From: Bacillota bacterium
Lineage (GTDB): Bacteria > Bacillota > Clostridia > Christensenellales > UBA1242
Reading direction: 5' to 3'
NCBI GenBank assembly: GCA_009784555.1
Contig: WRBO01000014.1
Span: 1 to 32,671 of the forward strand
Length of the DNA stretch: 32,671 bases
The notes under the pieces were generated by a model. That model ran no database searches. It was not told the origin of the DNA and saw only the letters and a program-made list of their open reading frames with translations. Of this stretch, positions 24,675 through 32,671 are shown in pieces (within the stretch, counting starts at the first letter, position 1; every line of letters begins with the position of its first letter). A program made the translations under genes and the position numbers.

Positions 24675-26003
24675 ATGAATTATTACGACTTCATGGGCCA
24701 GTTTTTTATTGGCACCAAAAACCCAACACTCGCTCACATCGAATTCTTTATGGAACGCCTGGATAACCCGCACAAAAAATTCAAGAGTGTCCATGTCGCG
24801 GGCACAAACGGCAAGGGCAGTGTTGTCGAAACCCTCTACGCCGTCATGAAATCGGCGGGATATAAAACGGGCAAATTCATCAGTCCCTATTTAACCAAAT
24901 TCAACGAATACATAACGGTTGGCGATGACCTAATCGCGGACAACGAAATCGAAGAACACCTGGCAATTCTTAAACCTCTGATACAGGAACTCCAAAACGC
25001 GGGCGGCAACCCAACCTACTGGGACATCCTCGTAACCATGACGTACATGCACTTTGCCAAACACAGGGTGGACATCGCTATTGTAGAGGTCGGTATGGGC
25101 GGCATCTGGGACGCAACAAATGTCATAACACCTCTGGTGTCGGTCATCACAAAAATCGACTTCGACCACAAAGAACACTTGGGCCATACGATAGTGGAAA
25201 TCGCGGGTAACAAAGCCGGCATCATCAAACAGGGCGTCCCGTGTATTACCTGCAACTACTCAACGGCTCTACGGGTAATAGAAGACCGGGCCCGTGAAAT
25301 GGAAACCACCGTGACCCGCGTAATGTCAAAAGACGTAGAAGTTCGTGGCTTCACCGTCGGACAAAAAATGAAAATCGCTTACCGCAACCGTGATTACACG
25401 GTGTCACTCCGTGGTCGGTTCCAAGGCGTCAATATCGCAATGGCACTAGAGGCTATTGACATCTTACGCACCCGCGGCTACACAATCACTGACGAAATGT
25501 TAAACCACGGACTGGAAAATATAAACCACCCCGCACGATTTGAAATACTATCTAAAAAACCTCTGGTTATATTCGACGGCGCACACAACGCCGACTCGGT
25601 TCGCGTGTTCATGGAAATGCTACGCGACTACTTCCCGCGTCGCGACCAAAAACGCGTGTTCATTATCTCCATGTTAAAAAAGAAAGACGCGGACGAGGCA
25701 ATGGAAGTAATCGCCAAACACCTCCCACGCGGCACGGCAATATACTTCACCGACGGCTGTAACTCGGACGAATTCCACACCGCCGACACTCTGCAAAAAT
25801 CCTACATGAAATTCGACGGGAAACAGGACGAAAAAACCGCAGGCACCACAACCAGACGTACCCACAGCACAACTCACCAATCAACATTCGATGCCGCCAT
25901 TGAAACCGCCCTGCAAACGGCCGTATCGCCGAACGTGGCGGTGTTCGTGGTAGGCAGCTTCAAAACCTACACCCGCGCAAAGGAGCTCATATGCCAAAGA
26001 TAA
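24675..26003 (+). CDS. folC: Folylpolyglutamate synthase / dihydrofolate synthase
   Basis: ATP-dependent Mur-ligase family enzyme that adds glutamate to dihydropteroate and/or folates. The 442-residue product shows the P-loop FKSVHVAGTNGKGSV, the FolC signature KTGKFISPYLTKFNEYI, IAIVEVGMGGIWDATNVI, ITKIDFDHKEHLGHTIVEIA and the C-terminal domain entry HPARFEILSKKPLVIFDGAHN. These account for both the ATPase and the glutamate-ligase halves. I prefer ATG 24675 because of the adjacent extended -10; ATG 24660 would add five residues (MLNWY) and also lacks a ribosome-binding site. Its 3' end overlaps recX by 13 bases, so folC-recX-acpS are one unit. A short variable insert (about 390-410; DEKTAGTTTRRTHS) precedes the last helix. 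Confidence 0.95.
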   Translation: MNYYDFMGQFFIGTKNPTLAHIEFFMERLDNPHKKFKSVHVAGTNGKGSVVETLYAVMKSAGYKTGKFISPYLTKFNEYITVGDDLIADNEIEEHLAILKPLIQELQNAGGNPTYWDILVTMTYMHFAKHRVDIAIVEVGMGGIWDATNVITPLVSVITKIDFDHKEHLGHTIVEIAGNKAGIIKQGVPCITCNYSTALRVIEDRAREMETTVTRVMSKDVEVRGFTVGQKMKIAYRNRDYTVSLRGRFQGVNIAMALEAIDILRTRGYTITDEMLNHGLENINHPARFEILSKKPLVIFDGAHNADSVRVFMEMLRDYFPRRDQKRVFIISMLKKKDADEAMEVIAKHLPRGTAIYFTDGCNSDEFHTADTLQKSYMKFDGKQDEKTAGTTTRRTHSTTHQSTFDAAIETALQTAVSPNVAVFVVGSFKTYTRAKELICQR

Positions 26004-26725
26004 CCGCCTTAACGGCACAAAAGGGAAACAAAGACCGCATCAACGTCTTCGTCGATGACGAATTTTTCTGCGGAATTTCTCTGGACTCCGCCGTCCGCTT
26101 TCGTGTCGTTGCTGACAAAGAAATGACGGACGAGGAATTGAGTCTTCTACTGGCCGAGAGCGGCGAGAACGAACTCTACGTCCGTGCCTTGGACTATATA
26201 TTAAAAAGCCCCCGCACCGAACGCGAAATAACCCGCTATCTCTACCGCCGTGACGCTTCCCCCGAAACGGCAACGCGAATAATCAAACGTCTCAAAACAA
26301 TGAATTATATCAATGACGAGGCCTACGCCAAAATGTTCGCCGAACAAAAATCTGGAAAACTGGGAATATCAAAAATCCGCACCAAACTATTCGGGCGGGG
26401 GATTGACCTAAACTTAATTGAACAATCCCTAGATATTGTCGAGGACGAAACCCAAGAAGACCTCGCCCGCCGCGTCGCCGACAAATTCTTACGCAACCGC
26501 GAACGCGACCACATAACAATGCAAAAGCTATATCGGCATCTGGCGACAAAGGGTTTTGACTTCGACCTCTGCGGCAAAATTGTCGAGGAATTCAAAAAAC
26601 AAGACGAAGAAAAAATGGAAGAATACATGGACAAGTGGCAGGAATACCGAAGGGCCAAGGACGAGGCAAAACAAAAAAAAGCCGAACTCCGTGAACTGCG
26701 CCGCAAATTGATGGAGGACGAATGA
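25991..26725 (+). CDS. recX: Regulatory protein RecX
   Basis: RecX binds RecA filaments and modulates (mainly inhibits) strand exchange. The 244-residue product has an N-terminal beta region (NVFVDDEFFCGISLDSAV). Then come tandem three-helix repeats: ALDYILKSPRTEREITRYL with RLKTMNYINDEAYAKMFAEQ; KIRTKLFGRGIDLNLIEQSL; and KLYRHLATKGFDFDLCGKIVEEF. The end (about 205-244) is a charged, Lys/Glu/Arg-rich helix that extends beyond the usual RecX core. AAGGAG at 25980-25985 supports the ATG. No recA is present in the window. The stop overlaps the acpS start (ATGA). Confidence 0.9.
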   Translation: MPKITALTAQKGNKDRINVFVDDEFFCGISLDSAVRFRVVADKEMTDEELSLLLAESGENELYVRALDYILKSPRTEREITRYLYRRDASPETATRIIKRLKTMNYINDEAYAKMFAEQKSGKLGISKIRTKLFGRGIDLNLIEQSLDIVEDETQEDLARRVADKFLRNRERDHITMQKLYRHLATKGFDFDLCGKIVEEFKKQDEEKMEEYMDKWQEYRRAKDEAKQKKAELRELRRKLMEDE

Positions 26726-27057
26726 GGATAGGAATAGACATCATCGAAACTACGCGCATGAAAAAACTCATCGGCACCGACCGTATTGCTCGTATCTTCA
26801 CCGTTTCCGAATGTGAATATCTCAAAACAAAAAACTGGGCCCCCCAATCGGTGGCGGGCATCTTCTGTGCAAAAGAAGCCTACTTCAAAGCCCTCGGCAC
26901 GGGCATCCACCACGGCAAACTCCTCGATATCGAAATCATCCACGACGACATGGGTGCCCCCTCATACAACATCAAAAACGCAACCCTCAAACACAACGCA
27001 ACCCTCTCCATATCACACACCCGCACCACGGCCGTGGCGGTATGTATAATCTTTTAG
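26722..27057 (+). CDS. acpS: Holo-[acyl-carrier-protein] synthase
   Basis: Transfers 4'-phosphopantetheine from CoA to apo-ACP, activating fatty-acid synthesis. The 111-residue product is slightly short of the usual 118-126. It has the metal-binding MRIGIDIIE (Asp6), RIFTVSECEYL, AGIFCAKEAYFKALGTGI (the glutamate ligand lies in KEA) and the terminal SISHTRTTAVAVCIIF. GGAGG upstream of 26722 inside recX is a good ribosome-binding site. It is translationally coupled to recX through ATGA. Confidence 0.94.
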   Translation: MRIGIDIIETTRMKKLIGTDRIARIFTVSECEYLKTKNWAPQSVAGIFCAKEAYFKALGTGIHHGKLLDIEIIHDDMGAPSYNIKNATLKHNATLSISHTRTTAVAVCIIF

Positions 27058-27059
27058 GA

Positions 27060-27087
27060 GATTCGGTCGAATCTTCGTATATATGTT
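27060..27087 (+). promoter_or_regulatory. Possible dnaG promoter region with inverted repeat
   Basis: A TATGTT hexamer (27082-27087) ends six bases before the dnaG GTG at 27094, and no ribosome-binding site is present. Just upstream is a perfect inverted repeat GATTCG-GT-CGAATC (27060-27073), possibly an operator. An additional TATAAT at 27045-27050 lies within the acpS end. No convincing -35 is seen for TATGTT. Confidence 0.3.
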
Positions 27088-27093
27088 TTAATT

Positions 27094-28890
27094 GTGGCAC
27101 ATCAACAATCAAAACTATTACCCCAAGAATTCATTGACGAGGTCAAACTCGCCAATAATATCGTGGGCGTTGCATCCCGTTACATGCCCCTAAAACAAAA
27201 GGGCCGCCAACATTGGGCATGCTGTCCCTTCCACTCGGAAAAAACCCCCTCATTCGCAATCAACGATACACAACAATTCTACAAATGCTTCGGATGCGGG
27301 GCGGCTGGTAACGTCATATCACTGGTCAAACAACTGGAATCGGTCGACTTCATGGGCGCGATTGAACTGCTGGCAAAATGGGCAAACCTCACCATGCCAA
27401 AACTCGCCGCCGACCCCGATTATGCAAAGCGCAAAGAAAAAAAAGAACGCATGTTTGAAATGGTCGAATGCGCGCGTGCCTACTACTGCGAAACCCTCTA
27501 CCGTCCCATCGGCCGCGATGCATTGAATTACCTACACGGCCGCGGAATTACCGACGAATTAATCAAGACCTTTAACATAGGCTTAAGCCACGACTGGGAC
27601 GCCCTCATCGGCTACATGCGGAAAAAAGGGTATAGGGACGAAGAACTAATCGAGGCGGGAATTGCTGCCAAGAGTGAGCGCAGTGGCCGCATATACGACG
27701 CAATGGCCGAACGTATAACATTCGCAATCTTCGACGTGTACGGCTCATGTATCGGCTTTACTGGTCGAACTCTATCGGACAAGGCCGATATTGCAAAATA
27801 CCGCAACACCGCGCAAACAATGCTCTTTGACAAATCGGCTATCGCATACGGTATCGACGTACTGAAAAAAAACAAACAATCGAATTTTGTCGAATCACTA
27901 ATAGTGGTCGAGGGAAACGTAGACGTAATAACAATGGTCGGCGCGGGCTTTATCAACACGGTCGCCTGTATGGGTACCGCGCTGACACAATTCCACGCGC
28001 GTGTATACAAACGTTTTGCACAAAATATATTACTGCTCTTTGACGGCGACAACGCGGGACAACGGGCCGCAATGCGTGCGGTGGACATTCTGGACGCCGA
28101 GGGACTATCGGTAAAGGTCATCGAATTACCGCCCGACACCGACCCGGACACCTTCGTCACCAAACACGGCAAATTGGCGATGGCGGGACTTATCCAAGAC
28201 GCGAAACCAATGATGGACTTCAAACTCGACCACTTGGAATCCGAATCCGACCTCTCCGACAACGCGGGCCGAACAAAATACCTGGACGCGGCAACCGAAA
28301 TGCTCAAACCGCTTGCCAACCAACCGCAACTGGAACTCTACATACCAAAAGTCGCGAAACTGGCAACCGTCTCGTACGAGGCCGTGGAAAGAAAAGTAAA
28401 CCAGGCCCCGCCAAAAACAAAAGAACCATCTCTGGAACCTCCGCCGCCCGAACGAATCTCCAACAAATACACGGCCGCCCTCGACTTCATCCTCTGGGCC
28501 GCCGTCACCGACCAACCATACGCTACGACCGAAACACTATTGACTTTGCACATTCAAAATGGGATATTAAACCGAATCTTGCAAAATGTGATGGCACGGC
28601 GCGAACGGGGCTCACGGGTGAACGTTGGAATGCTACTCGGCGAACTGGGGGAAATCGACCATGAAGAGGAAAGCGACAAACTACGCGCAATAGCCGGCAT
28701 GGACTTCACCCACATGGATACCCGCGGCCAAACCGAACACTTCGCAAAATGTGTCGCAACAATAAACGAAACCCTCATCAAAAAACAAACGGACGACCTA
28801 ATGGAAAAATTCCGTCAAACGGACGACAGCCTGCAACGAATGGAAATACTACAACAAATTGAAACCCTAAAGAAAAAAGGAGCAAAATAA
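27094..28890 (+). CDS. dnaG: DNA primase DnaG
   Basis: Makes RNA primers at the replication fork. The 598-residue product has the CHC2 zinc finger [11 protein letters not shown] (Cys44, His47) with [11 protein letters not shown] (Cys65, Cys68). The primase core follows, with [11 protein letters not shown] and [19 protein letters not shown]. The TOPRIM domain shows [11 protein letters not shown] (catalytic Glu about 272; the usual E-G-Y/P-x-D reads EGNVD) and [14 protein letters not shown] (about 313-326). A C-terminal helicase-interaction helical domain (about 450-598) is preceded by a Pro-rich linker. The start codon is GTG at 27094; I see no alternative and no Shine-Dalgarno. rpoD follows four bases after the stop, the classic dnaG-rpoD pair. 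Confidence 0.96.
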   Translation: MAHQQSKLLPQEFIDEVKLANNIVGVASRYMPLKQKGRQHWACCPFHSEKTPSFAINDTQQFYKCFGCGAAGNVISLVKQLESVDFMGAIELLAKWANLTMPKLAADPDYAKRKEKKERMFEMVECARAYYCETLYRPIGRDALNYLHGRGITDELIKTFNIGLSHDWDALIGYMRKKGYRDEELIEAGIAAKSERSGRIYDAMAERITFAIFDVYGSCIGFTGRTLSDKADIAKYRNTAQTMLFDKSAIAYGIDVLKKNKQSNFVESLIVVEGNVDVITMVGAGFINTVACMGTALTQFHARVYKRFAQNILLLFDGDNAGQRAAMRAVDILDAEGLSVKVIELPPDTDPDTFVTKHGKLAMAGLIQDAKPMMDFKLDHLESESDLSDNAGRTKYLDAATEMLKPLANQPQLELYIPKVAKLATVSYEAVERKVNQAPPKTKEPSLEPPPPERISNKYTAALDFILWAAVTDQPYATTETLLTLHIQNGILNRILQNVMARRERGSRVNVGMLLGELGEIDHEEESDKLRAIAGMDFTHMDTRGQTEHFAKCVATINETLIKKQTDDLMEKFRQTDDSLQRMEILQQIETLKKKGAK

Positions 28891-28894
28891 GAAA

Positions 28895-30379
28895 ATGGCA
28901 CGCAAGGAACTCGTAAAACGCGCATCAAAAAACCCCATCGCCGAGACAGAGGCAAAGGCGGAAAAATCTGTCCCTGTCAAAAAGGCTCCTGCAAAGGCTC
29001 CCGCCCCAAAAAAGGAGGAGGCTGTAAAAACCCCCCCCAAGAAAAAACAAGAAAAGAAAACCCCCCCCCAAGGCGTTGCCCTCGGGCCAAACGCTCGGCC
29101 TGCGGCCTCGGCCCGAACTATTACGAATAAATCCACCCAAGAAAAAAAAGTGGCGGTAAAAAAAGAACCCGCCCCAAAAAAGGTCGCCGAGAAAAAACCC
29201 GCCCCTAAAAAAGAAGTAAAAAAACCCGAACCAAAAAAAGAAGTTGCCGCAAAGAAAGAAAAACCAACCACCGCCCCAGTAACCGAAACCCCACAACCAA
29301 CCTGCGAATTCGGCTTCTCAAAACCTGACCTCTCAACCCTCTTGCGCCGTGTAATAGACGTTTCTCGGGTAAAGGGCCATGTGGACGGGGACAAGGTCTT
29401 CATCGGCTTCATGGAAAAGGGCGCGGATGCCGAGGATATCCAAAGGGTTCGCGACGCGCTAGAGGCCGCAAAGATTAAAATCAAACAGGGCGACGACGCC
29501 TCAAAAACAAAAGAAGAAGACGTCGAAAAGATTATAGCAGCCGCCAGCGTAGACGACAGCGTCAAAAGCTACCTGCGCGAAATCGGCCGCGTGCCGCTTT
29601 TAACTAGTGAAGAAGAAGTCGAGGTCGCCAAAAAAATGATGGAAGGATGCGAGGACGCTAAAAAACGCCTTAACCAGGCCAACTTGCGTCTGGTCGTCCA
29701 CATCGCAAAACGCTACACGGGTCGAACGTCATTACACTTCCAAGACCTCATCCAAGAAGGGAACATCGGACTCATGCGCGCCGTGGAAAAATTCGACTAC
29801 CGCCGCGGCTTCCGTTTCTCAACATACGCGACCTGGTGGATTCGCCAATCTATAACGCGCGCAATCGCGGACCAGAGTCGTCTTATCCGCATCCCCGTCC
29901 ACATGGTGGAAACGATTAACCGCCTGACTAAAACCAGTCGCATGTTGCAACAGGAATTCGGCCGCGAACCAACCACCGCCGAAATCGCCGAGGCCATGGG
30001 CGTAACCGAAGCCAAGGTCGAAGAAATCCGCAGGATAAGCCAAGACACAACAAGCTTGGACAGTCCCCTGGGCGAGGACGGCGACGGTGTTATTGCCGAC
30101 ACATTCAAAGACGAGAATATCGAGGACCCTTCAACCCGCGCCCAACTGATAATGTTGCGCAATCAATTGAAAACGGTAATAAACAGTCTGACTCCCCGCG
30201 AACAAAAAGTAATCCTTCTGCGCTACGGAATCGACGACGGAAAACCCCGAACTCTGGAAGAGGTCGGCAAAGAATTCCAAGTCACCCGTGAGCGTATCCG
30301 TCAAATCGAGGCAAAGGCCCTACGCAAACTCCGCAACCCAATGAGGCTCCGTCTACTGAAAGACTTTACAGAGGAGTGA
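28895..30379 (+). CDS. rpoD: Primary sigma factor RpoD/SigA with long Lys/Pro/Ala-rich N terminus
   Basis: Directs RNA polymerase to housekeeping promoters. The 494-residue product has region 1.2 ([19 protein letters not shown], about 210-228). Region 2 is the clearest part: [31 protein letters not shown] and [20 protein letters not shown]. Region 3 begins [13 protein letters not shown]. Region 4 contains [14 protein letters not shown] and the helix-turn-helix [20 protein letters not shown]. Residues about 1-130 are a basic, low-complexity extension (K/A/P-rich) that includes C8 and C9 tracts (29031-29038 and 29061-29069). It precedes a small region-1.1-like domain (about 140-190). GGAG at 28878-28881 precedes the ATG. 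The last codons hold the -35 of the next gene. Confidence 0.95.
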   Translation: MARKELVKRASKNPIAETEAKAEKSVPVKKAPAKAPAPKKEEAVKTPPKKKQEKKTPPQGVALGPNARPAASARTITNKSTQEKKVAVKKEPAPKKVAEKKPAPKKEVKKPEPKKEVAAKKEKPTTAPVTETPQPTCEFGFSKPDLSTLLRRVIDVSRVKGHVDGDKVFIGFMEKGADAEDIQRVRDALEAAKIKIKQGDDASKTKEEDVEKIIAAASVDDSVKSYLREIGRVPLLTSEEEVEVAKKMMEGCEDAKKRLNQANLRLVVHIAKRYTGRTSLHFQDLIQEGNIGLMRAVEKFDYRRGFRFSTYATWWIRQSITRAIADQSRLIRIPVHMVETINRLTKTSRMLQQEFGREPTTAEIAEAMGVTEAKVEEIRRISQDTTSLDSPLGEDGDGVIADTFKDENIEDPSTRAQLIMLRNQLKTVINSLTPREQKVILLRYGIDDGKPRTLEEVGKEFQVTRERIRQIEAKALRKLRNPMRLRLLKDFTEE

Positions 30380-30393
30380 CCCTAGGGTATACT
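30365..30393 (+). promoter_or_regulatory. Promoter of the zinc-ribbon gene, leaderless-type
   Basis: TTTACA (30365-30370), 17 bases, TATACT (30388-30393), six bases, then ATG at 30400. Arms TAGGG (30383-30387) and CCCTA (30396-30400) form an inverted repeat that brackets the -10 and could be an operator. There is no Shine-Dalgarno within 15 bases of the ATG. Confidence 0.72.
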
Positions 30394-30399
30394 GTCCCT

Positions 30400-31107
30400 A
30401 TGATTAAATCCCTTATTGCATACCAAGACAAAGAAAAAGAAAAACTGGCACTGGTCTACTCGGTCGAGGCTGGCAAAACAAAACGTGAACTAACCGAGAG
30501 TCTTAACGCCATGGAAGTCGCGAAAAAAGCCGTACTCGAACTGGACTCCGAGGCCAAAAACATCACCCTAACAATTGACGGCCTAAAGAGGCAACTTGAC
30601 GAAATCGCGTCAAAGGTCACGGACGTAAACAAATCAAAAACGGACGCATCCGAAGACGAATTAAACAGCGCGATTGCCCTCGCATCTATGGTAGCCTCAC
30701 GACTGGTCGCATACGAAAACCAACTGGTTGAAATCGGCAAAAAGATAAACGAAAAATCAACACAATTCGAGGCCGCAAAACAAAAAGCCGCCCGCGCACA
30801 AATGGCCGAAAAGAAACTTTCCCCCGAATACGAAAGGGAAAAGGCCGCCATAGCGGAGCGGGTCACCGCGCTCGAGGCCGAACTTAAAAAAATGGAACGC
30901 GACGTCGACGCCAAATTACTGGAACGCTACAAAAAACGCCGCGCCAATGACCGTGGCGGCAAACCATCCGACATCGTCGTGCCTCTGGTCGGCGACCGTT
31001 GCGGCGGATGCCACTTTGAACTTGCGCTCTCCCAAACCCACAAAATCGGCGTAGACGGGTACATAGTCTGCGAGGAATGCGGTCGTATCATCTATAAGCA
31101 GGGGTGA
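30400..31107 (+). CDS. Coiled-coil protein with C-terminal C4 zinc ribbon (zf-RING_7/DUF164-like)
   Basis: A conserved bacterial protein of unknown exact role. The family has long helical hairpins resembling nucleic-acid or tRNA-handling proteins and a C-terminal zinc ribbon. The 235-residue product is nearly all helix from residue 5 to about 180, with heptad-like spacing (LVYSVEAGKTKRELTESL; YENQLVEIGKKINEK; ALEAELKKMERDVDAKLLERY). The ribbon is RCGGCHFELA (about 196-205) with VCEECGRIIY (about 223-232), that is two CxxC pairs. Start ATG 30400 follows a promoter with six-base spacing; an in-frame start at 30376 overlaps rpoD and is less likely. A hairpin spans its stop codon (31098-31114). 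Confidence 0.82.
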   Translation: MIKSLIAYQDKEKEKLALVYSVEAGKTKRELTESLNAMEVAKKAVLELDSEAKNITLTIDGLKRQLDEIASKVTDVNKSKTDASEDELNSAIALASMVASRLVAYENQLVEIGKKINEKSTQFEAAKQKAARAQMAEKKLSPEYEREKAAIAERVTALEAELKKMERDVDAKLLERYKKRRANDRGGKPSDIVVPLVGDRCGGCHFELALSQTHKIGVDGYIVCEECGRIIYKQG

Positions 31108-31114
31108 CCCCTGC
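31098..31114 (+). other. Hairpin across the stop codon of the zinc-ribbon gene
   Basis: GCAGGGG (31098-31104), loop TGA (the stop codon), CCCCTGC (31108-31114): a perfect seven-base stem. It is not followed by a T-run, so it is not a standard terminator. It may protect the 3' end of a processed transcript or affect ligase expression. Confidence 0.5.
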
Positions 31115-31157
31115 ACCCGGTATGTCTTGGCTGTGAGAGTTTTTGGGAGGATTAATC

Positions 31158-32513
31158 ATGGACGTTCTAGAGAGATTCACGCACCTGGTACAACAACTTC
31201 AATCAACAACTGGTCGCCTGGAAAAGGAGGCCTTTTTAATTGAATACCACAATGATGCCGAGGTTAAATCCGTCCTCCATTTTCTATTTAATCCGTATAT
31301 AGTAACGGGCATCAGCAAAAAGAAACTCGCCAAAGACGTTTCCATGGAGGGTGTCGAAACGCCAACTGACTTACTGGAACTACTTGAATACTTCAAAACA
31401 AACAACACGGGCCGCGATATCGACGTCGCCGTATTAAAATCATTCGGCAACGAACTTGTAAACGAACTGGTTAAAAAAGACCTCAAACTGGGCGTCCAAG
31501 AAAAAACTCTGAACAAGGTCTTCGGTGCGAAATTCATCCCCGTAATGGATGTCATGTTGGCCGAGAGCTACTTTGAAAACCAATCATACCTCGATGGCCG
31601 AGAATTCGTCGTCACCCAAAAACTTGACGGTGTGCGGGCCATTATGATGGTCCGACCATCGGGAGGACCCGAGACTGGTCAGTCAGGTTTGGGTAATGAT
31701 GCATTGCCGCCCCAGGCAGACCGTGAGGGCACCCCCGTTTTCTACACCCGCGGCGGTCGCGTGATAGAGGACTTGGTGGAACTAACCGAAGAGGGGCGCA
31801 AACTCGACCCCCTATACGTCTACGACGGCGAACTACTCCTAACCAACCCGCCCGCAAATGCAACTACTGCCGAGATATACCGCCTAACGGTAAAAATAAC
31901 AAACAGCGACGACATCAAACGGGGCGTTGACTTCAACGTATTCGACCGCGTATTGCTTGCGGATTTTGTCGATGGTATATCGCATGTGGGCGCACGCGAA
32001 CGAAAGGCGGCTCTGACTGCTGAACTTAACAAACTTGGTCTAACGCATATCCGTGATGTCGGCGTGGTCTATGACGGCGGGGATGTTTCGGTTATCGCGG
32101 GACTGCTTGACCAATACACCGCAAACGGTGAAGAGGGACTTATGATTAACCCCGCCGACTCACCGTACGAATGCAAACGAACCAAAAACCTGCTAAAGGT
32201 CAAAAAATTCCAAACCGCCGATGTGCGGGTCATATCGGTAGAAGAGGGCAGCGGGGCCAACCGCGGCAAACTCGGGGCCGTGCATGTCATCTTCCTTGGC
32301 CCTGACGGACGCGAACACACCTGCAAGGTGGGCAGTGGCTTCTCAAAAGAACACCGCGAACACTACTGGAAAAACCAACACGAAATCATCGGCAAGATTA
32401 TCGAAATCGGATATTTTGAACTCTCAAAAAACCAACGCGACGACGAATACTCTCTGCGCTTCCCAACGTTCAAAGACATCCGCCCCGACAAAGACGAAAT
32501 CTCAATGCACTAA
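31158..32513 (+). CDS. ATP-dependent DNA ligase
   Basis: Seals nicks using ATP. The 451-residue product has the adenylation-domain motifs: motif I TQKLDGVRA (nucleophile Lys155), motif Ia/III YVYDGELLL, motif IV EEGLMIN and motif V LLKVKKFQ. An OB-fold domain follows, with IGKIIEIGYFELSKN and LRFPTFKDIRPDK. The N-terminal part (about 1-145) is helical (DVLERFTHLVQQLQ; ELLEYFKTNNTGR). A Gly/Pro-rich insert (about 168-195) lies between motif I and III. The start at 31158 follows TGGGAGG at 31144-31150. Phage T4/T7-like and Clostridia chromosomal ligases share this layout. The essential bacterial NAD ligase would be elsewhere, so this is probably an accessory repair ligase. Confidence 0.93.
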   Translation: MDVLERFTHLVQQLQSTTGRLEKEAFLIEYHNDAEVKSVLHFLFNPYIVTGISKKKLAKDVSMEGVETPTDLLELLEYFKTNNTGRDIDVAVLKSFGNELVNELVKKDLKLGVQEKTLNKVFGAKFIPVMDVMLAESYFENQSYLDGREFVVTQKLDGVRAIMMVRPSGGPETGQSGLGNDALPPQADREGTPVFYTRGGRVIEDLVELTEEGRKLDPLYVYDGELLLTNPPANATTAEIYRLTVKITNSDDIKRGVDFNVFDRVLLADFVDGISHVGARERKAALTAELNKLGLTHIRDVGVVYDGGDVSVIAGLLDQYTANGEEGLMINPADSPYECKRTKNLLKVKKFQTADVRVISVEEGSGANRGKLGAVHVIFLGPDGREHTCKVGSGFSKEHREHYWKNQHEIIGKIIEIGYFELSKNQRDDEYSLRFPTFKDIRPDKDEISMH

Positions 32514-32529
32514 AATGTCAGCAACCCTC

Positions 32530-32562
32530 TTTACATACAAAAAACTTGTGTTACCATAAACT
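32530..32562 (+). promoter_or_regulatory. Possible promoter upstream of the edge RNA
   Basis: TTTACA (32530-32535), 16 bases, then extended TGT-TACCAT (hexamer 32552-32557). The overlapping TAAACT (32557-32562) is an alternative -10 that repeats the folC hexamer. Start would be near 32564-32569. Confidence 0.45.
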
Positions 32563-32563
32563 G

Positions 32564-32671
32564 CAAAGGACTCGGCTGCCTACGGGATGCTGGTTTTTGC
32601 TCTTCTGCGGATACACTGTGGATGTTACATACTGTAGGTGTACCAGTCCTCGAAGACAAAAACCACATCCC
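32564..32671 (+). ncRNA. Candidate rod-like structured RNA, cut by the window edge
   Basis: The last 90 bases form a nested self-complementary rod. GGGATG (32584-32589) pairs with CATCCC (32666-32671). GGTTTTTG (32592-32599) pairs with CAAAAACC (32657-32664), and TCTTC (32601-32605) with GAAGA (32652-32656). GG-TACAC (32609-32616, one bulge) pairs with GTGTACC (32638-32644). Small bulges and one asymmetric loop separate the stems. GGACT (32568-32572) could pair with AGTCC (32645-32649) as a pseudoknot or alternative fold. The shape recalls 6S RNA, but I find no decisive 6S, SRP, tmRNA or RNase P signature. An inverted repeat of a mobile element is another possibility. Confidence 0.4.

Noticed and set aside
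31098-31126. Intrinsic terminator after the zinc-ribbon gene
   Set aside because: The stem is perfect but is followed by ACCCGG and not a T-run, so I list it only as a hairpin.
32625-32669. Minus-strand frame ending at TAA 32627-32625 that reads like the end of a protein (DVVFVFEDWYTYSM)
   Set aside because: Only 14 codons are visible, and the same bases form a long inverted repeat. I cannot confirm a gene without the sequence to the right, but it stays a real alternative to the RNA call.
32564-32671. Assignment of the edge RNA to SRP RNA, tmRNA or RNase P RNA
   Set aside because: None of the conserved cores (SRP apical loop, tmRNA 5' end, RNase P GAGGAAAGTCC) is present.
1-32671. CRISPR arrays, insertion sequences, integrases, tRNA or rRNA genes
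   Set aside because: I saw no regularly spaced identical repeats, transposase motifs, clover-leaf sequences or rRNA cores.

Overview
The window looks like a chromosomal housekeeping region of a Bacillota (Clostridia-like) bacterium. The main evidence is the rimP-nusA-ylxR-ylxQ-infB-rbfA-nrnA-truB order, a dnaG-rpoD pair, a YlbJ-type membrane protein and a large InlB B-repeat surface protein. I cannot place it more precisely from sequence alone. Genes are tightly packed and no stretch longer than about 200 bases lacks a gene.

Layout. Bases 1-597 hold the end of a cysteine desulfurase. A promoter inside its 3' end (581-609) is followed by an intrinsic terminator (629-650). After that comes a nine-gene, same-strand translation cluster (669-7998): a short RimP, NusA, YlxR, an unexpected membrane-anchored protein with a Pro/Asp/Glu linker, YlxQ, IF-2, RbfA, the DHH phosphoesterase NrnA and a short TruB. 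A convergent endonuclease IV-like gene (7972-8820, minus) overlaps the end of truB. Next is a 12.9-kb gene (9023-21961) for a 4312-residue exported protein. It has one N-terminal hydrophobic segment, a long array of W-anchored B-repeats, BspA-like leucine-rich repeats, seven alpha-helical repeats and an acidic tail. rsmD starts on its stop codon and converges with a ylbJ-like gene. Then follow a nucleoside phosphorylase, a DUF1828-like small protein, folC-recX-acpS (overlapping), dnaG, rpoD, a coiled-coil/C4 zinc-ribbon protein and an ATP-dependent DNA ligase. The last 150 bases carry a promoter and the start of a strongly self-complementary, rod-like RNA candidate cut by the window edge.

How it fits together. 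The first cluster covers transcription elongation/termination (NusA), ribosome assembly and initiation (RimP, RbfA, IF-2, YlxQ), RNA turnover (NrnA) and tRNA modification (TruB). Its leader terminator suggests autoregulation by NusA. The right-hand block combines folate polyglutamylation, fatty-acid carrier activation, priming, the main sigma factor and DNA joining.

Most unusual points. (1) The giant surface protein contains, by my reading, about ten lysines and no cysteine in 4312 residues, with one lysine-free run of about 1290 residues. (2) Several genes have a -10 hexamer five or six bases before the start codon and no Shine-Dalgarno sequence, which predicts leaderless mRNAs. (3) A compact promoter-terminator unit precedes rimP-nusA. 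(4) A possible structured RNA lies at the right edge.
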